Positions 28,597 through 38,968 of a stretch of 44,812 nucleotides of DNA are shown piece after piece. The DNA is from a virus. The notes beneath the pieces are model-generated. The model ran no database searches and was not told the origin of the DNA. It worked only from the letters and a program-made list of their open reading frames with translations. Position 1 is the stretch's first letter; every line of letters starts with the position of its first letter. The stretch covers positions 1 through 44,812 of IMG/VR virus record IMGVR_UViG_3300032893_000099, one strand, 5' to 3'. The position numbers and the translations under genes were made by a program.

Positions 28597-30406
28597 TACA
28601 GTCGAAATCATCATCAGAACGTTGGCCGAAGGCGCTGGGGTCACTGACGCCGAAATGGGCATGATGGGACTGAACCAGGCTATTGAACTTGGGCAAAAGG
28701 TTATCGAGGGGATACACCAGGCGTATGACGCTACAATCGGCTCAACGCTTGAGTATGCGTTGTCTGTCCGAGAAGTGGCAGCCCAAACTGGCATGACCAC
28801 GCAGGCCACCAGCCAAATGATAGACCTATTCGACAAATTCGACGTGTCTACCACAGCGCTGACGATGGCACAAAAGACCCTTGCAAAAGAGGGTCTTTCG
28901 CTCAATATCGACACGCTCAAACAACTTTCCGACGAATACAACAACATCCAAAACCAAAGCGCAAAAACTGAATTTCTGGTGAAGAACTTCGGGCGCTCCG
29001 GATTGGAAATGGCCGACATGTTGGGCCAGGGGTCGGCGGCCCTACAAAAATATAACGACGAGACGGAACAAAGCAACGTCCTAACCCCGCAGCAGACTCA
29101 GCAAATGCAAATGCTCAGTATCCAGCAGAAAGAGGTTGCGGACAGCGGGCAGGGGCTTGCAAATACCGTCTCTTTCCAGGTTGCACCGGCTTACTCGCGG
29201 GCGCTGTCCATGTCTCAGGATTTCGTATCGTCGCTAGACGATCAAATCCAGAAGCACGGCATACTGTCCATGATAATGACGGGCAGCTATGCCAATGTGT
29301 TTGGCTCGTTTGTCCAGAAGCGCGTAGAGGCCGCCAACGCAGCGCAAGCCGAAGCCGCCGCAGCAGGCATTACCAACGATGAGCTCATCAAGGCACAGGG
29401 AGCCGCACAACGTACTACAGAATCATATGATGGATTGATTGGCGCTACTCAGAATATTAGCCAAGAAACATCAAAGTATTATAGCGTTCAGTCAAATCTT
29501 CTTACGCAGCAAGATACTGCTAAGGCGGCTCTCGATAAGCTAGAAGCTGGGTATTATGGATATAGCGGGGCAGCCGCCTCCGTAGCAACATCTCTCGCCA
29601 ACGTAAACAAGCAAATCGGTGATTTTGTTGTTGGAATAAGCGGCACTGACCAAGATTTGAATAAGCTAAAGAAAGAGCAAGATGATTTGCAATCAAAGCT
29701 GTCCCTTACGTCAGCCACGTGGGGGCAAAACAGCGAAGCAGTAAAACAGGCGCAAGAAAAATACGATCAAATTACCGGACAAATCTCGGCAGCAGCGGCG
29801 GCACACGAAGCGGCACTAAAAAGAATGGCATATTCTGATTTTATGCAGGCGGAGTCATCTAAGGCGATGACGCTTGCTGAGTTCACAAAACAAGAACAGG
29901 TCGGCGTATCTTTGGGAGTTTTCACGCAAGCCGAGGCGACTACTGCCATAAAAATGAGAGAGTTGGTAAACGAGATGGCGGACGGTAAAATTAGCGCCGA
30001 AGAGTTTGCCAAAGCAATTGCAAACGTTGACAAGGTCTCTAGCACTGCGGGCATGTCTGCCACTGGACAAGAGGCCGCCGCAGCATGGAAGCAATCCAAC
30101 ACCCCGCAGGCTACAACCCCCACGCAGACCGCCGCGACCGGGCAGGAAGCCGCCGCGCAATGGCAGGCGCAACAATCGAAAGAGCAGCAGGCCGCACAAA
30201 CTGCGCAGCAGCTTATCAAGCAGACCGGAGATACAGCGGCCAGCGCCGTGGCGACCTTTACGCAGGGCGTAAGCTCGAACGTAGAGAGCGCATCAAAGAA
30301 AATGGCCGACCTGCTTGGGCAGTTTGACAAGCTCAAGGGCGAGAACTTCACGATCACGGTCAAGACGACTGTTGACAGTACCGCCGGAGGTAGTGAATAC
30401 CCATGA
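28589..30406 (+). CDS. Tape measure protein
   Basis: A 605-aa, mostly helical protein after the chaperones. It has an N-terminal Gly/Met-rich part, hydrophobic helices and Ala/Gln-rich coiled segments (about 420-560). Its length implies a tail of very roughly 90 nm using the usual ~1.5 angstrom per residue. No lysozyme or peptidase domain is evident. It has a direct repeat in its C-terminal third (TGQEAAAAWKQ / TGQEAAAQWQ). It overlaps the next gene by ATGA. Confidence 0.85.
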   Translation: MADTVEIIIRTLAEGAGVTDAEMGMMGLNQAIELGQKVIEGIHQAYDATIGSTLEYALSVREVAAQTGMTTQATSQMIDLFDKFDVSTTALTMAQKTLAKEGLSLNIDTLKQLSDEYNNIQNQSAKTEFLVKNFGRSGLEMADMLGQGSAALQKYNDETEQSNVLTPQQTQQMQMLSIQQKEVADSGQGLANTVSFQVAPAYSRALSMSQDFVSSLDDQIQKHGILSMIMTGSYANVFGSFVQKRVEAANAAQAEAAAAGITNDELIKAQGAAQRTTESYDGLIGATQNISQETSKYYSVQSNLLTQQDTAKAALDKLEAGYYGYSGAAASVATSLANVNKQIGDFVVGISGTDQDLNKLKKEQDDLQSKLSLTSATWGQNSEAVKQAQEKYDQITGQISAAAAAHEAALKRMAYSDFMQAESSKAMTLAEFTKQEQVGVSLGVFTQAEATTAIKMRELVNEMADGKISAEEFAKAIANVDKVSSTAGMSATGQEAAAAWKQSNTPQATTPTQTAATGQEAAAQWQAQQSKEQQAAQTAQQLIKQTGDTAASAVATFTQGVSSNVESASKKMADLLGQFDKLKGENFTITVKTTVDSTAGGSEYP

Positions 30407-32580
30407 ACCTGACGCCGTACTACTACACCGGTCCAAGCGGCTCGCCTACCTATCTTGATGGCTCAACGTCCAGCACGCATTTTTCCGCGTCCATCAGTAA
30501 CACCCCCATGCAGCCAACCGCACAGGTCGTTTGGACTGCAACCAACAGCGGCAAAGACCCGTACCCGTCCGGCAAACACATGGCCGGCGTGGTGCTTGAG
30601 CTATCCATTGTTGCGCATGGTACACCCATCGGCGCGGACCTGGATACTCTGGCCGCCGTGTTCGATGTCCACGATACCACCCTGCGCTTGCTGGTGTGTA
30701 AAGACACTGATAACACAAGCCGCCAGTGGTTCGTCTACTGCACGCCGACCGAAAACCCAAAGAATACCGGCAAGAGCGTGATCGTTCGGCTGGCCGTCAA
30801 GTCGGCCTACTGGCTGACCGTTGACACCGTGACGGAGGCAGCCTGGGGTGTAACGGCAACTGGTCAGACAAAGACCTATACCATCAACACTGGAAATGTT
30901 GACACGTTGCCGGTTATCCAGATCACCCCGACTGCAAGCAAGTCGCCCACGGCAGGCGGCTCGTCACACATGCGCTTTGTCGCGGCGTACAACCGCACGC
31001 AGGCGGTCGCCCATGCTTACCCAATCGACATCACCAACGGCGGGCTAAACACCGCCGCGCTAATCAACGATACAACTGTTAGTAACCAACTCAACGGCGC
31101 GATTGGTGCGGGTGACCTGTCTTTCCCGATTGATACTCCGGTCGGTGGCGGCCTGTCTGTTTCAGGGGGAATACTGTACGTTGACACGGAACAGATATAC
31201 TACACGGCCATTACCGCCGGGTCTGTCATCGTCTACAACGACGGCGCGGGCACGACCGGGCGCGGTTGGGGCGGGACCACCGCAGCAAGCCACGCGGATA
31301 ACGCCGTTTGCGCCCGGTCGAAGATGTTGGCGAGCGGCGATGATATTGTAATCGCCGTAGGTATCGGTAACGGGCACCTGGCCGTTGTGCCGCGCTGGCT
31401 GGACAGCATCAACACCACCAGCACAAAGATATGGGTCAGCTACAACTTCCCCGCACGGGCGCAAGGCAAACTTGCCGCCGCGATCAACTCAGCGGTGACG
31501 GCTTGCGCGATCAATGCGGCAGAGGGTAGCATACACGCCAGCGCCGGCCTGTGCCTAGTTGACAGTGAGCTAATGAGTGTCACCGCTTATACTAGCGGCG
31601 CGCTAACTGGCATGGGGCGCGGCGTGTACGGCACAAGCGCAGCCAGTCACGCGAAGGGCGCGCCGGTCATCTTCCTGAATGCGTTCTGGATGTTTTACGG
31701 CGATGTGACGGTGCCGCCGCTGGTCCAATCCGATGCGCAAAAGCCGGTCATCGACCTGAATACCTCCACTAATAGCAGTTGGGTTTATACATCCTTCGAC
31801 AGCAGCACGAGCCAGGATTGCTCATCGTGGTCGCAAATACGCAGCGGAGGCACTGCCATATGCTATAAAGCGGATCAGGATTATCTCAATGCATCGCCCG
31901 TCGATCCGGTTACAGATATCGGCGTAAGCGTGGTAAACAAGAACAACAGTGCCGCATGGCTGCTACATCTGCCGTTCGGATATACTTTGGCGGAATTTAC
32001 AGACCTGGACCGGCGCAACCTGCCGGCCAATCAGGGGCACATCGGCGTTCCAAACGGTGCTAGCGTCGCAATAGCAGCCACTTCGGTCAACAACACGTGG
32101 CAAAGCACCAGCCAGACTTTCACTCCCGGATCAACTCTGTTTAGCTTGCAGCTGTATCTCAAGAACACCAAAACAACAAACTACACCACTCGGGCGGCGG
32201 TGAACGCCGGCGGATGCACGGTAACATTGGACACCACCACAACCAGCGCCAAAAAAGGCGTTCCGCTTGTTATTCTCGGAGCGGAGCAAGATGTTCCATA
32301 TGCGCTCAACGCCACACTCTCCAATGCAGCTACAGGCGAAAGCATCACGCTCCAATACAACATGAAAACCAATGAGACGCTCGAGATAGACACACTCAAC
32401 AAGAAAATCACCTACCTGCTCAATGGAGCGGTGGCATTTTCGGCGCTCATGCCCTACCCGGCGCGCAATGAATGGCTACGCCTCGTACAAGGGGCCAACG
32501 TCATCACGTATACCGAAACCGGTGCCTCTGGCGTGACTGTCGTCGTCAAGCACCAGGACCGCAATAACACGGCGGCGTAA
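30403..32580 (+). CDS. Distal tail / baseplate protein
   Basis: A 725-aa beta-rich protein directly after the tape measure. It contains Ig/carbohydrate-binding-like segments, internal similarity (YYTAITAGSVIVYN/MSVTAYTSGALTGMGRG, both followed by TAASHA or SAASHA repeats near 290 and 410) and a C-terminal phage-tail module (NETLEIDTLNKKITYLLNG). It likely combines a distal-tail (Dit) domain with carbohydrate-binding repeats. Confidence 0.7.
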   Translation: MNLTPYYYTGPSGSPTYLDGSTSSTHFSASISNTPMQPTAQVVWTATNSGKDPYPSGKHMAGVVLELSIVAHGTPIGADLDTLAAVFDVHDTTLRLLVCKDTDNTSRQWFVYCTPTENPKNTGKSVIVRLAVKSAYWLTVDTVTEAAWGVTATGQTKTYTINTGNVDTLPVIQITPTASKSPTAGGSSHMRFVAAYNRTQAVAHAYPIDITNGGLNTAALINDTTVSNQLNGAIGAGDLSFPIDTPVGGGLSVSGGILYVDTEQIYYTAITAGSVIVYNDGAGTTGRGWGGTTAASHADNAVCARSKMLASGDDIVIAVGIGNGHLAVVPRWLDSINTTSTKIWVSYNFPARAQGKLAAAINSAVTACAINAAEGSIHASAGLCLVDSELMSVTAYTSGALTGMGRGVYGTSAASHAKGAPVIFLNAFWMFYGDVTVPPLVQSDAQKPVIDLNTSTNSSWVYTSFDSSTSQDCSSWSQIRSGGTAICYKADQDYLNASPVDPVTDIGVSVVNKNNSAAWLLHLPFGYTLAEFTDLDRRNLPANQGHIGVPNGASVAIAATSVNNTWQSTSQTFTPGSTLFSLQLYLKNTKTTNYTTRAAVNAGGCTVTLDTTTTSAKKGVPLVILGAEQDVPYALNATLSNAATGESITLQYNMKTNETLEIDTLNKKITYLLNGAVAFSALMPYPARNEWLRLVQGANVITYTETGASGVTVVVKHQDRNNTAA

Positions 32581-32581
32581 T

Positions 32582-33694
32582 ATGGCAGATACCGTTATTG
32601 TATTCGACCGGACAGGGAAGCCGCTCGACGAACTAAATGTAGTCGTCAAGCGACACATGAAACTCGATCACGTTCTGGACTTTGATCGAGGTTCTTTCAA
32701 TCTGCCTGTCAACGATCCAAAAGCGACCGAGATCAACCTGCGCCGCAATAACCTTATATACGTGACATCGGACCAGCCGGGCATCCGCCCTTGGGCGGCT
32801 ATTATTTGGTACGACGAATCGCGCGGGCTGCAAATCACGCAGGACGGTGAATATATCATTACCCTGCGCGGCGCTGAATGGCTAATGGCGCAACGCTTTA
32901 CCTCGGCAGATGAAAAGCCTCCCTATGCCTGGGCTCCTGGTTATCTAGCAGAGTACCTCATAAAGATTATGCAATCTGTCGCTCCATTTCTCCCCGTTGC
33001 GTTAGACCTGACAAACTTTGACGGTATCGGGTTGCCATCCATCCCGTCGTGGAGTTATGCAAATATTTACGAGACAATCTGCAAATTGGCGCAGGATAAT
33101 GCACTGTATTGGCGTATCGACGCCAAACGTGATTGGGACCCGGTAGCCTGTACCGGAACAGGTAATTTGATCTTGACACCCTCCATGCACGCCAAAGCCG
33201 GGAGGCCACACTCGTTTGCGATGGTTGCGCGCACAACCGGCGGTAACGCCGACGAAGCGACCAACCTCTCTGGCGGGATGATCTATGAGCGCAGTAAGCA
33301 CCCTTTTGCCAATCAGGTGATAGCCTACGGAAAGACGAAGACAAAAGAAAATATAGAATACGTGGCCGATAACACGGCAAGTCAGGGAGAAGTCGGTATC
33401 GTGCAAACTGTTCTTCCGGTTCTGACAGCCACGACGGTGGACGATCTAACAGGGCCGGCGCGGGGCGAGCTCTCGCTGTGCTCTCCGCGTTTGTACGTAG
33501 ATGGCGAACTCTCCAACGTGACTACTTTTCCGAAATGTGGTGACGTTGGGCGGGTCATGCCAGATTACCAGGGCGCGACCTGGCTAGCCGAGAAGTACGG
33601 GAACGTTGTGCGGATGCAGGTTATTGAAACTAACTATGATCCGCAGTCAAACAAAATGGCTGTTTTACTAGAAGGAATGACCCCCGATGAGTGA
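32582..33694 (+). CDS. Tail-tip protein, Gp37-like
   Basis: A 370-aa protein beginning MADTVIVFDRTGKPLDEL with LDFDRGSFNLPVND, in the style of siphovirus Gp37-like tail-tip proteins (a gp27/Tal-type fold). Aromatic-rich middle (PSWSYANIYETICKLAQ). Gene position between distal tail protein and fibre supports a baseplate hub. It overlaps the fibre gene by 8 bp. Confidence 0.7.
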   Translation: MADTVIVFDRTGKPLDELNVVVKRHMKLDHVLDFDRGSFNLPVNDPKATEINLRRNNLIYVTSDQPGIRPWAAIIWYDESRGLQITQDGEYIITLRGAEWLMAQRFTSADEKPPYAWAPGYLAEYLIKIMQSVAPFLPVALDLTNFDGIGLPSIPSWSYANIYETICKLAQDNALYWRIDAKRDWDPVACTGTGNLILTPSMHAKAGRPHSFAMVARTTGGNADEATNLSGGMIYERSKHPFANQVIAYGKTKTKENIEYVADNTASQGEVGIVQTVLPVLTATTVDDLTGPARGELSLCSPRLYVDGELSNVTTFPKCGDVGRVMPDYQGATWLAEKYGNVVRMQVIETNYDPQSNKMAVLLEGMTPDE

Positions 33695-36692
33695 CCTCCT
33701 GAACGAACTCCGAACACGCAATAACGCACAACTAAATGCGATCCGCGACATCCACGCCAAAGTAAATTTGTTGCTGCAAGCCGCGAACGGCGCAGAGGAA
33801 GACGCCGCCGAACCTGGCCGGCTGTACTCCGATATTATTCTAAGCGCCGCTGGAAAAATCGTAACGATGACCCCGCGAGAAAGCGGCCAGATAGCCCTAT
33901 TTGGGGATAATGACTTCGACACATACAACCTGCCTCCGACCATTACGCTCGATTTTACAGCTGCGACTTCGGGGAAAAAGCAAGCTATGTATTTGTACGT
34001 CGATCACTCATCGACCGATGCAACGGGGGATAATCCGGTCATCGCGGCAGAGTATGAGGCGTGGACAAACGAAACCACGCGGGCGACTGTGCTGGAAAGT
34101 GTTAGCGGCGTGCTGCTCAAATCGACAGACCATACCCGGCGCTGGGTTGGTGACGCCTACTATGACGGCACGACTGTCAGCGTTCCGGGCGGGATCGATC
34201 CCCTGGCCGGTACATGGTTCGGAACTGGAAATCCCAACAGCATAGATTCCTCCACAAATGGCATTGGGATGCAGGCACCAGGCGTCCTAATAAGCGGCAC
34301 GCGCTATAACCTATTCTCGATCCAGGCCGGTACATTGATGATGGGTGTAAGTGCCGATGATGGTACGGTATACGCTCAAGATGGCGTGTTCGACGGCACC
34401 ATCTATGCTCACGCCGGAACGATTGGAGGATTTACCATCACGGATGATTACCTTATCCGCGAAGGCGCGGGCGACTCAACCGCTGCTGGTATCGCGCCGG
34501 AAGATTATCCATTCTACGCTGGCATGAGATATGCCAATCGCGCCGTGGCACCATTCCGGGTCACGACTGCGGGTGCTTTGTACGCCAGCAGCGCCACGAT
34601 AAGCGGGGCAATTACAGCAACGACCGGGGCAATTGGTGGGTGGGCTATTTCGGCAACGGCTCTCAAAGATGCTGCCGGAACGGTTGGCATGTCCTCTGTA
34701 GTAACGGATGGGGACGATATAAGGTTTTGGGCAGGCAATACTACGCCAGGAAGCGCGCCTTTCCGGGTAACTGAAGCCGGCGTGCTTACTGCATCGTCTG
34801 GCACAATAGCAGGGTGGTCTATATCTTCAACTACCCTGCAAAAACTAACGGCCAACGTTGGTATAGTGCTCGATTCTAGTGGGCCTACGATCAAAGTGGG
34901 GGATACCGGAGCAACTTACGTTGCTATCGACGGAGCCAATCATAGGATTGTATCGAGTAACTACGCTTCCGGCTTGCTGGGCTCTGTGTGGGATACATCC
35001 ACAGGCAACGCCGAATTCAACAATGTAACCGTTAGGGGCGCGATTAGGTCGACCGTGTTGCAGTACGGGTATGTCACTGCAACCAACGGCACTCTTCTGG
35101 TTACCCCCGCGTCGGGTGTACTACGTGATGACTGTACATCGGTAAACAGTCCAACCACATTTCCCGTCAACATAAAAGACCCGGACGGGATGAGCCACGC
35201 AGCGGCGGGCACCCTGTGGACTGTGGGTGACGTTATCCGTATGAAGGAACCGCTCACGGGTGACTTATGGGCCACGATCTCAAGTAAAATTGATAACACA
35301 ACATATTGGACTTTGAACGTAGTAAAACAGCAACCGGGAGCTGGGACGAATTACACGTTCCGGGCCGGCCTGGGCGTAGTGGATTATGGTGCTTCAGGAT
35401 CGGGATTTATCGCAATATCCGCCGATGGTGCGTTGGGATCGACACCTAATATCACGCTGGCTACACATGCAGGAAGTCCATGGACTACCTATAGTAATTA
35501 TATGCGCGTTGGTAATTTGGCTAATTCATACGGATACGGAGCGTCAACTGTTTATGGCGTGGGCATGGGGGCCTACGGCTCTACTGGGCAGCCAGCTCTG
35601 ACGCTGGACACCACAAACGGGCTACGGATTTTCAACAACACAACAGTCCGAGTTGGCATTTCCACCGCAGGCGTAATGACGATCAATGACAGTGCCGGAA
35701 CGGCAGTATTCACCTTTGACGCTTCGGCTGGTGCATATATTACCAAAGTTCTGAACATGAGTGGGGCGAGCGCAGCGATTGCAGTCGGTTCCACTCCGCC
35801 CGCTTCGGCAACAGTTGGCACTGGATTGTGGATAGACCGGACGGGGTTATATAGTCTGTCTTCTAATGTTCAAAATATCAAAATAGACTCCAGTGGTATT
35901 TCCGCCGTTGTCACGTCTGCGTATGCTATGCCAACATCTTACAAATTTATGGATGGATCATCAAATTGGATTGGCGGCATGTCTGGACTGGCTGACTCTG
36001 GAGCATCTCAAGACTCAATCAGAATAAACTCGTGGTCCATTCCGGGATATGATGCCCTTATGTTTTTGAATGTTCTCGCCCCGGCAGGGAAAAACGCTGA
36101 ATTACAATTGCAGGCAGGGGTCACCGGCGGCAGCTCGAGCACTTTGAGTATGTATGGATATGGATGTACTTTGGTCGCTCCGTATCTAAACGTTTATGAA
36201 ACAGACGCGGTAACATCGTATGTATATTTTGACGGCACCAATGGTCGCCTTGGCGTCGGCACCTCTTTCCCCGGCTATACCCTGGATGTAAACGGTACGC
36301 TCCATGTTTCCGGTTTTTCTACTTTGAGCAGCGGAAAGTTTACTGTAGGAACAGATCAGAATTTATTGGTCACGAGCGATGGCTCTATACCTTGTCTATT
36401 TTTAGCATGTGTAAATGATCTCAATAACGCATACACGGTTATGGAGTTGGCTGGAAGCAAGGTCATTATCAATTCTACGGGCGGCTCTGGTAATGTTGGT
36501 ATTGGTACAAGTTCCCCACACTCCACGGCAATTTTGGATGTGCAATCGACCACTCAGGGTTTCCGGCTCCCACGTATGACTACAACGCAGCGCAATGCCA
36601 TATCTGTAACACCCGCCGGTACTATCATGGTATTTGATACAACGGTAGGGCGACCGTATTACTACAACGGAGCATCGTGGGTGCAAATCTAA
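33687..36692 (+). CDS. Tail fibre / receptor-binding protein
   Basis: A 1001-aa fibre. It has an N-terminal attachment helix (residues 1-35), several similar modules of about 70-80 residues (GAIGGWAISATALKDAAG, GTIAGWSISSTTLQKL), and a long beta-rich shaft of Gly/Ser/Thr repeats. The C-terminal block NVGIGTSSPHSTAILDVQST is followed by GFRLPRMTTTQRNAI and ends YYYNGASWVQI, a fibre tip common in phages of diverse bacteria. It is AT-richer toward the C-terminus, as expected for an exchanged receptor-binding end. Confidence 0.85.
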   Translation: MSDLLNELRTRNNAQLNAIRDIHAKVNLLLQAANGAEEDAAEPGRLYSDIILSAAGKIVTMTPRESGQIALFGDNDFDTYNLPPTITLDFTAATSGKKQAMYLYVDHSSTDATGDNPVIAAEYEAWTNETTRATVLESVSGVLLKSTDHTRRWVGDAYYDGTTVSVPGGIDPLAGTWFGTGNPNSIDSSTNGIGMQAPGVLISGTRYNLFSIQAGTLMMGVSADDGTVYAQDGVFDGTIYAHAGTIGGFTITDDYLIREGAGDSTAAGIAPEDYPFYAGMRYANRAVAPFRVTTAGALYASSATISGAITATTGAIGGWAISATALKDAAGTVGMSSVVTDGDDIRFWAGNTTPGSAPFRVTEAGVLTASSGTIAGWSISSTTLQKLTANVGIVLDSSGPTIKVGDTGATYVAIDGANHRIVSSNYASGLLGSVWDTSTGNAEFNNVTVRGAIRSTVLQYGYVTATNGTLLVTPASGVLRDDCTSVNSPTTFPVNIKDPDGMSHAAAGTLWTVGDVIRMKEPLTGDLWATISSKIDNTTYWTLNVVKQQPGAGTNYTFRAGLGVVDYGASGSGFIAISADGALGSTPNITLATHAGSPWTTYSNYMRVGNLANSYGYGASTVYGVGMGAYGSTGQPALTLDTTNGLRIFNNTTVRVGISTAGVMTINDSAGTAVFTFDASAGAYITKVLNMSGASAAIAVGSTPPASATVGTGLWIDRTGLYSLSSNVQNIKIDSSGISAVVTSAYAMPTSYKFMDGSSNWIGGMSGLADSGASQDSIRINSWSIPGYDALMFLNVLAPAGKNAELQLQAGVTGGSSSTLSMYGYGCTLVAPYLNVYETDAVTSYVYFDGTNGRLGVGTSFPGYTLDVNGTLHVSGFSTLSSGKFTVGTDQNLLVTSDGSIPCLFLACVNDLNNAYTVMELAGSKVIINSTGGSGNVGIGTSSPHSTAILDVQSTTQGFRLPRMTTTQRNAISVTPAGTIMVFDTTVGRPYYYNGASWVQI

Positions 36693-36823
36693 TGAGAAAA
36701 ATTTTAGTTATCCTTGTGTTTCTTATTTTAGTGGCGTCGGGCAACGAATTGCACCTTGACGCATCTAGTGAGATGGTTGTGGGGCAACGGTGGGCAATCA
36801 GGTATCACCAATACTTCCCGTGA
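36692..36823 (+). CDS. Small exported/membrane protein, 43 aa
   Basis: A 43-aa frame starting at TAATG on the fibre's stop. The N-terminus is a classic signal or anchor (MRKILVILVFLILVASG), followed by 26 polar residues. No lipobox Cys. It could be a small lysis (spanin- or antiholin-like) or signal-anchored protein. Function unknown. Confidence 0.5.
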   Translation: MRKILVILVFLILVASGNELHLDASSEMVVGQRWAIRYHQYFP

Positions 36824-36833
36824 CGCAAAGTGA

Positions 36834-36839
36834 TACAAT
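36834..36839 (+). promoter_or_regulatory. Probable extended -10 promoter of the lysis region
   Basis: TGATACAAT places TACAAT at 36834-36839 with an extended TG motif. It stands ~20 bases before the ATG at 36860, whose AAGGAG ribosome site lies between. No convincing -35. Confidence 0.45.
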
Positions 36840-36859
36840 AGGAGCAAGGAGAGCAAAAA

Positions 36860-37240
36860 ATGAAACTTACATTACGGCAACTTATCGAATCGCGCGAGGC
36901 ACTGATTACCGTGGGGAAGAAAGACCTACCCGCCAATATTGCCTGGCGTTATGCACGCAATTGCAAGCTTATCAACCCGGAGCTTGAGACGTACCAGGAA
37001 GCGGTCAAGAAACTGTGGACCACCTACGGCGAGCCGGTCCTGGACAAGGACGGCAAGCCTACTGACCAGATGAAGGTCACGCCGGAGCGCCGCCCAGAGT
37101 TCGAGGCCGAAATCAAGAAACTGCTCAATGAAACCGTTGAGCTGGCGATAGCCAAAATCAACATCAATGAGTTGTCAGGAACGTTCCAGGCGCTCGAACT
37201 CATGGCGCTGGACTGGATGCTGGACGCGCCAGAAGAATAA
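36860..37240 (+). CDS. DUF1617-like phage protein
   Basis: A 126-aa protein (MKLTLRQLIESREALITVGK, then LPANIAWRYARNCKLINPEL, ending in LNETVELAIAKININEL). The layout is that of DUF1617 small phage proteins found between tail fibres and lysis genes. Its function is unknown. AAGGAG precedes the ATG. Confidence 0.65.
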   Translation: MKLTLRQLIESREALITVGKKDLPANIAWRYARNCKLINPELETYQEAVKKLWTTYGEPVLDKDGKPTDQMKVTPERRPEFEAEIKKLLNETVELAIAKININELSGTFQALELMALDWMLDAPEE

Positions 37241-37242
37241 AA

Positions 37243-37992
37243 ATGACACGCGCAAAGGTTATCGAACTCACCCGCTACTCGAAGCCCTGGCAAGACGCCT
37301 GGCTAACACAGAACGACGCCGTAATTCAGCGCGCCGGGTCGCAGGGTGACGGCGTGACGGTAGCGGGCAGCCTGGATAACAACTGGACCAGCTTCCACCC
37401 GCACGTGATGCAATTCCCCGTTCGTGGCGCTTACTGGTATTTCGGCGGGCGCGTAGCATGGCAGAAGCAGGCCGATATCTTTCTGAAAATCCTCGGGCAG
37501 GATTTTCATTTTCTTGCCTGCGATTTTGAAGATGCAAGCCTACTCAACAAAACAGGTGTGGCGAGCGCGATGGAGTTTTGCCTATATCTCAAGGCGCACG
37601 GCCAGCGGGTTATCTTTTACACCAACTCATCCATCTATCAGGATTACGTTGCCAAGTACGACGCGTCCCGCGCCGCTCAGTTTCCGTTCTGGTTCTCCTG
37701 GCCGTTGCCGACGGTCGCGCTACCGTCATATGACGTATATCTGCCCCCCACGCCAAAAGCGCGACCTGATTGGACGTTCTGGCAATACCTCTTCGGGGAG
37801 CATAGCGCAGATGGGTGCGAGCATGACGTGTTCAACGGTAGCGTTGACGACCTGCGCAAATGGGCTGGGGTCGTGCCGGTCGTGCCCGATCCCACCGTTA
37901 CCACATCCCTGCCGGTCGGCGGCGTCACGGTCAACACGACGCTGACGTTCCATGGCGACCAGACCGTGACCGGAACCTGGAGGCCTGCATGA
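37243..37992 (+). CDS. GH25-like endolysin
   Basis: A 249-aa protein resembling the TIM-barrel GH25 lysozymes: GAYWYFGGRVAWQKQADIFL, an acidic centre LACDFEDAS (candidate catalytic Asp/Glu near residues 94-96), FYTNSSIYQDYV, and DWTFWQYLFG. A C-terminal ~35-residue tail is Thr/Val-rich. It would hydrolyse host cell-wall muramyl bonds. The gene is coupled (ATGA) to the next. Confidence 0.75.
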   Translation: MTRAKVIELTRYSKPWQDAWLTQNDAVIQRAGSQGDGVTVAGSLDNNWTSFHPHVMQFPVRGAYWYFGGRVAWQKQADIFLKILGQDFHFLACDFEDASLLNKTGVASAMEFCLYLKAHGQRVIFYTNSSIYQDYVAKYDASRAAQFPFWFSWPLPTVALPSYDVYLPPTPKARPDWTFWQYLFGEHSADGCEHDVFNGSVDDLRKWAGVVPVVPDPTVTTSLPVGGVTVNTTLTFHGDQTVTGTWRPA

Positions 37993-38627
37993 GTGGATTA
38001 CCCGCCAAAGTCCAATCGGCAAATAACCGCAAGCTGTACGCCAGCTTGCCCGGCCCCCGCGTGGGGATCTGCCGTATCCGCCACGATCGAGAATGCAGCG
38101 AGAAACGCGGCGGCGGCACCTATCCATACCTATCGCGGAATTACAGCCAGCAAAAGGTGCGCGGCCTACCTGAGACCGTGCGCTACAACGGCGACAGCGG
38201 GCATGTGGTGCTCGATCCGCCGTATGAGCAGCTCATCCGGCAGCATAATTCAGCAGCGGCGTTTGCGTACCTATCCCGACCACAAAGTGGCTGGGTAAAC
38301 TTCGGTAAGTGGCCGCAGGTAGAGCAATTAGGCTTCGGCGGGGATTTCGTGGTGGTGACAGCAATCGAGGGGGACAAATGTTACATCGAGAGCTATGACA
38401 ACCACCAATCACCCGCCTGGTATCAGCGCGACTACCTGCAACTGTTTGGCGTCGTGTACTCGGATGATAGCGTCGGCGTGCCCGACTGCTCGCCGGTGAC
38501 GACCTGCGTTATCGCCAATCCGGGTGAGCGCCTTTGGATGCACAGTTACGATTTGACGTACTTCCGGCCACTCATCACGACGCCGGAACCGGTAGCACAA
38601 CGACTTGCAATGCCAATCCCCGCATAG
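37989..38627 (+). CDS. Lysis-region protein of unknown function, 212 aa
   Basis: A 212-aa protein starting at an ATGA overlap with the endolysin. It contains RIRHDRECSEKRGGGTYPYL, FVVVTAIEGDKCYIES and three further Cys residues (PDCSPVTTC). It is not obviously membranous. It might be a second wall-active or surface protein given its place between endolysin and holin-like genes. The frame is open to 37860 but that is a shadow of the endolysin. Confidence 0.6.
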   Translation: MSGLPAKVQSANNRKLYASLPGPRVGICRIRHDRECSEKRGGGTYPYLSRNYSQQKVRGLPETVRYNGDSGHVVLDPPYEQLIRQHNSAAAFAYLSRPQSGWVNFGKWPQVEQLGFGGDFVVVTAIEGDKCYIESYDNHQSPAWYQRDYLQLFGVVYSDDSVGVPDCSPVTTCVIANPGERLWMHSYDLTYFRPLITTPEPVAQRLAMPIPA

Positions 38628-38643
38628 GAGAGGAGCCGCACCA

Positions 38644-38910
38644 ATGACCAACAACATCGATACCGCAGAGTTTGACCATGACAGCCTGGCAGCGCAGGTC
38701 AAAGATTTGCTCAGCCGCAAGAAACGCAGCACCGAGGGGTATCTGATGTTGGCGCTTATTTGGTCCACTCACGAAGGTCAGCGCGAGGCCATGAAGCGCA
38801 TTCTCGATCACGAGAAGCGGATTTCGGTCATGGAGAAGCTCACCGCGGGCACGATTGCGGTATTACTGGCCGCGTTGATTGCGGTAGCATTCCGACCATT
38901 GACACCGTAG
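38644..38910 (+). CDS. Holin-like protein with C-terminal membrane span
   Basis: An 88-aa protein: a charged helical N-terminal part (KDLLSRKKRSTEGYL ... EAMKRILDHEKRISVMEKL) and one strong C-terminal span (TAGTIAVLLAALIAVAF). GGAGAGGAG lies about 9 bases before the ATG at 38644. This topology matches single-span (pinholin or XhlA-like haemolysin) lysis proteins. It is the last gene of the rightward virion operon. Confidence 0.65.
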   Translation: MTNNIDTAEFDHDSLAAQVKDLLSRKKRSTEGYLMLALIWSTHEGQREAMKRILDHEKRISVMEKLTAGTIAVLLAALIAVAFRPLTP

Positions 38911-38968
38911 CCGCTTGCATTCCGGCGCGTTTTGGCGTATCATTGAATTGTCTCCTCCCTCTTGTGGC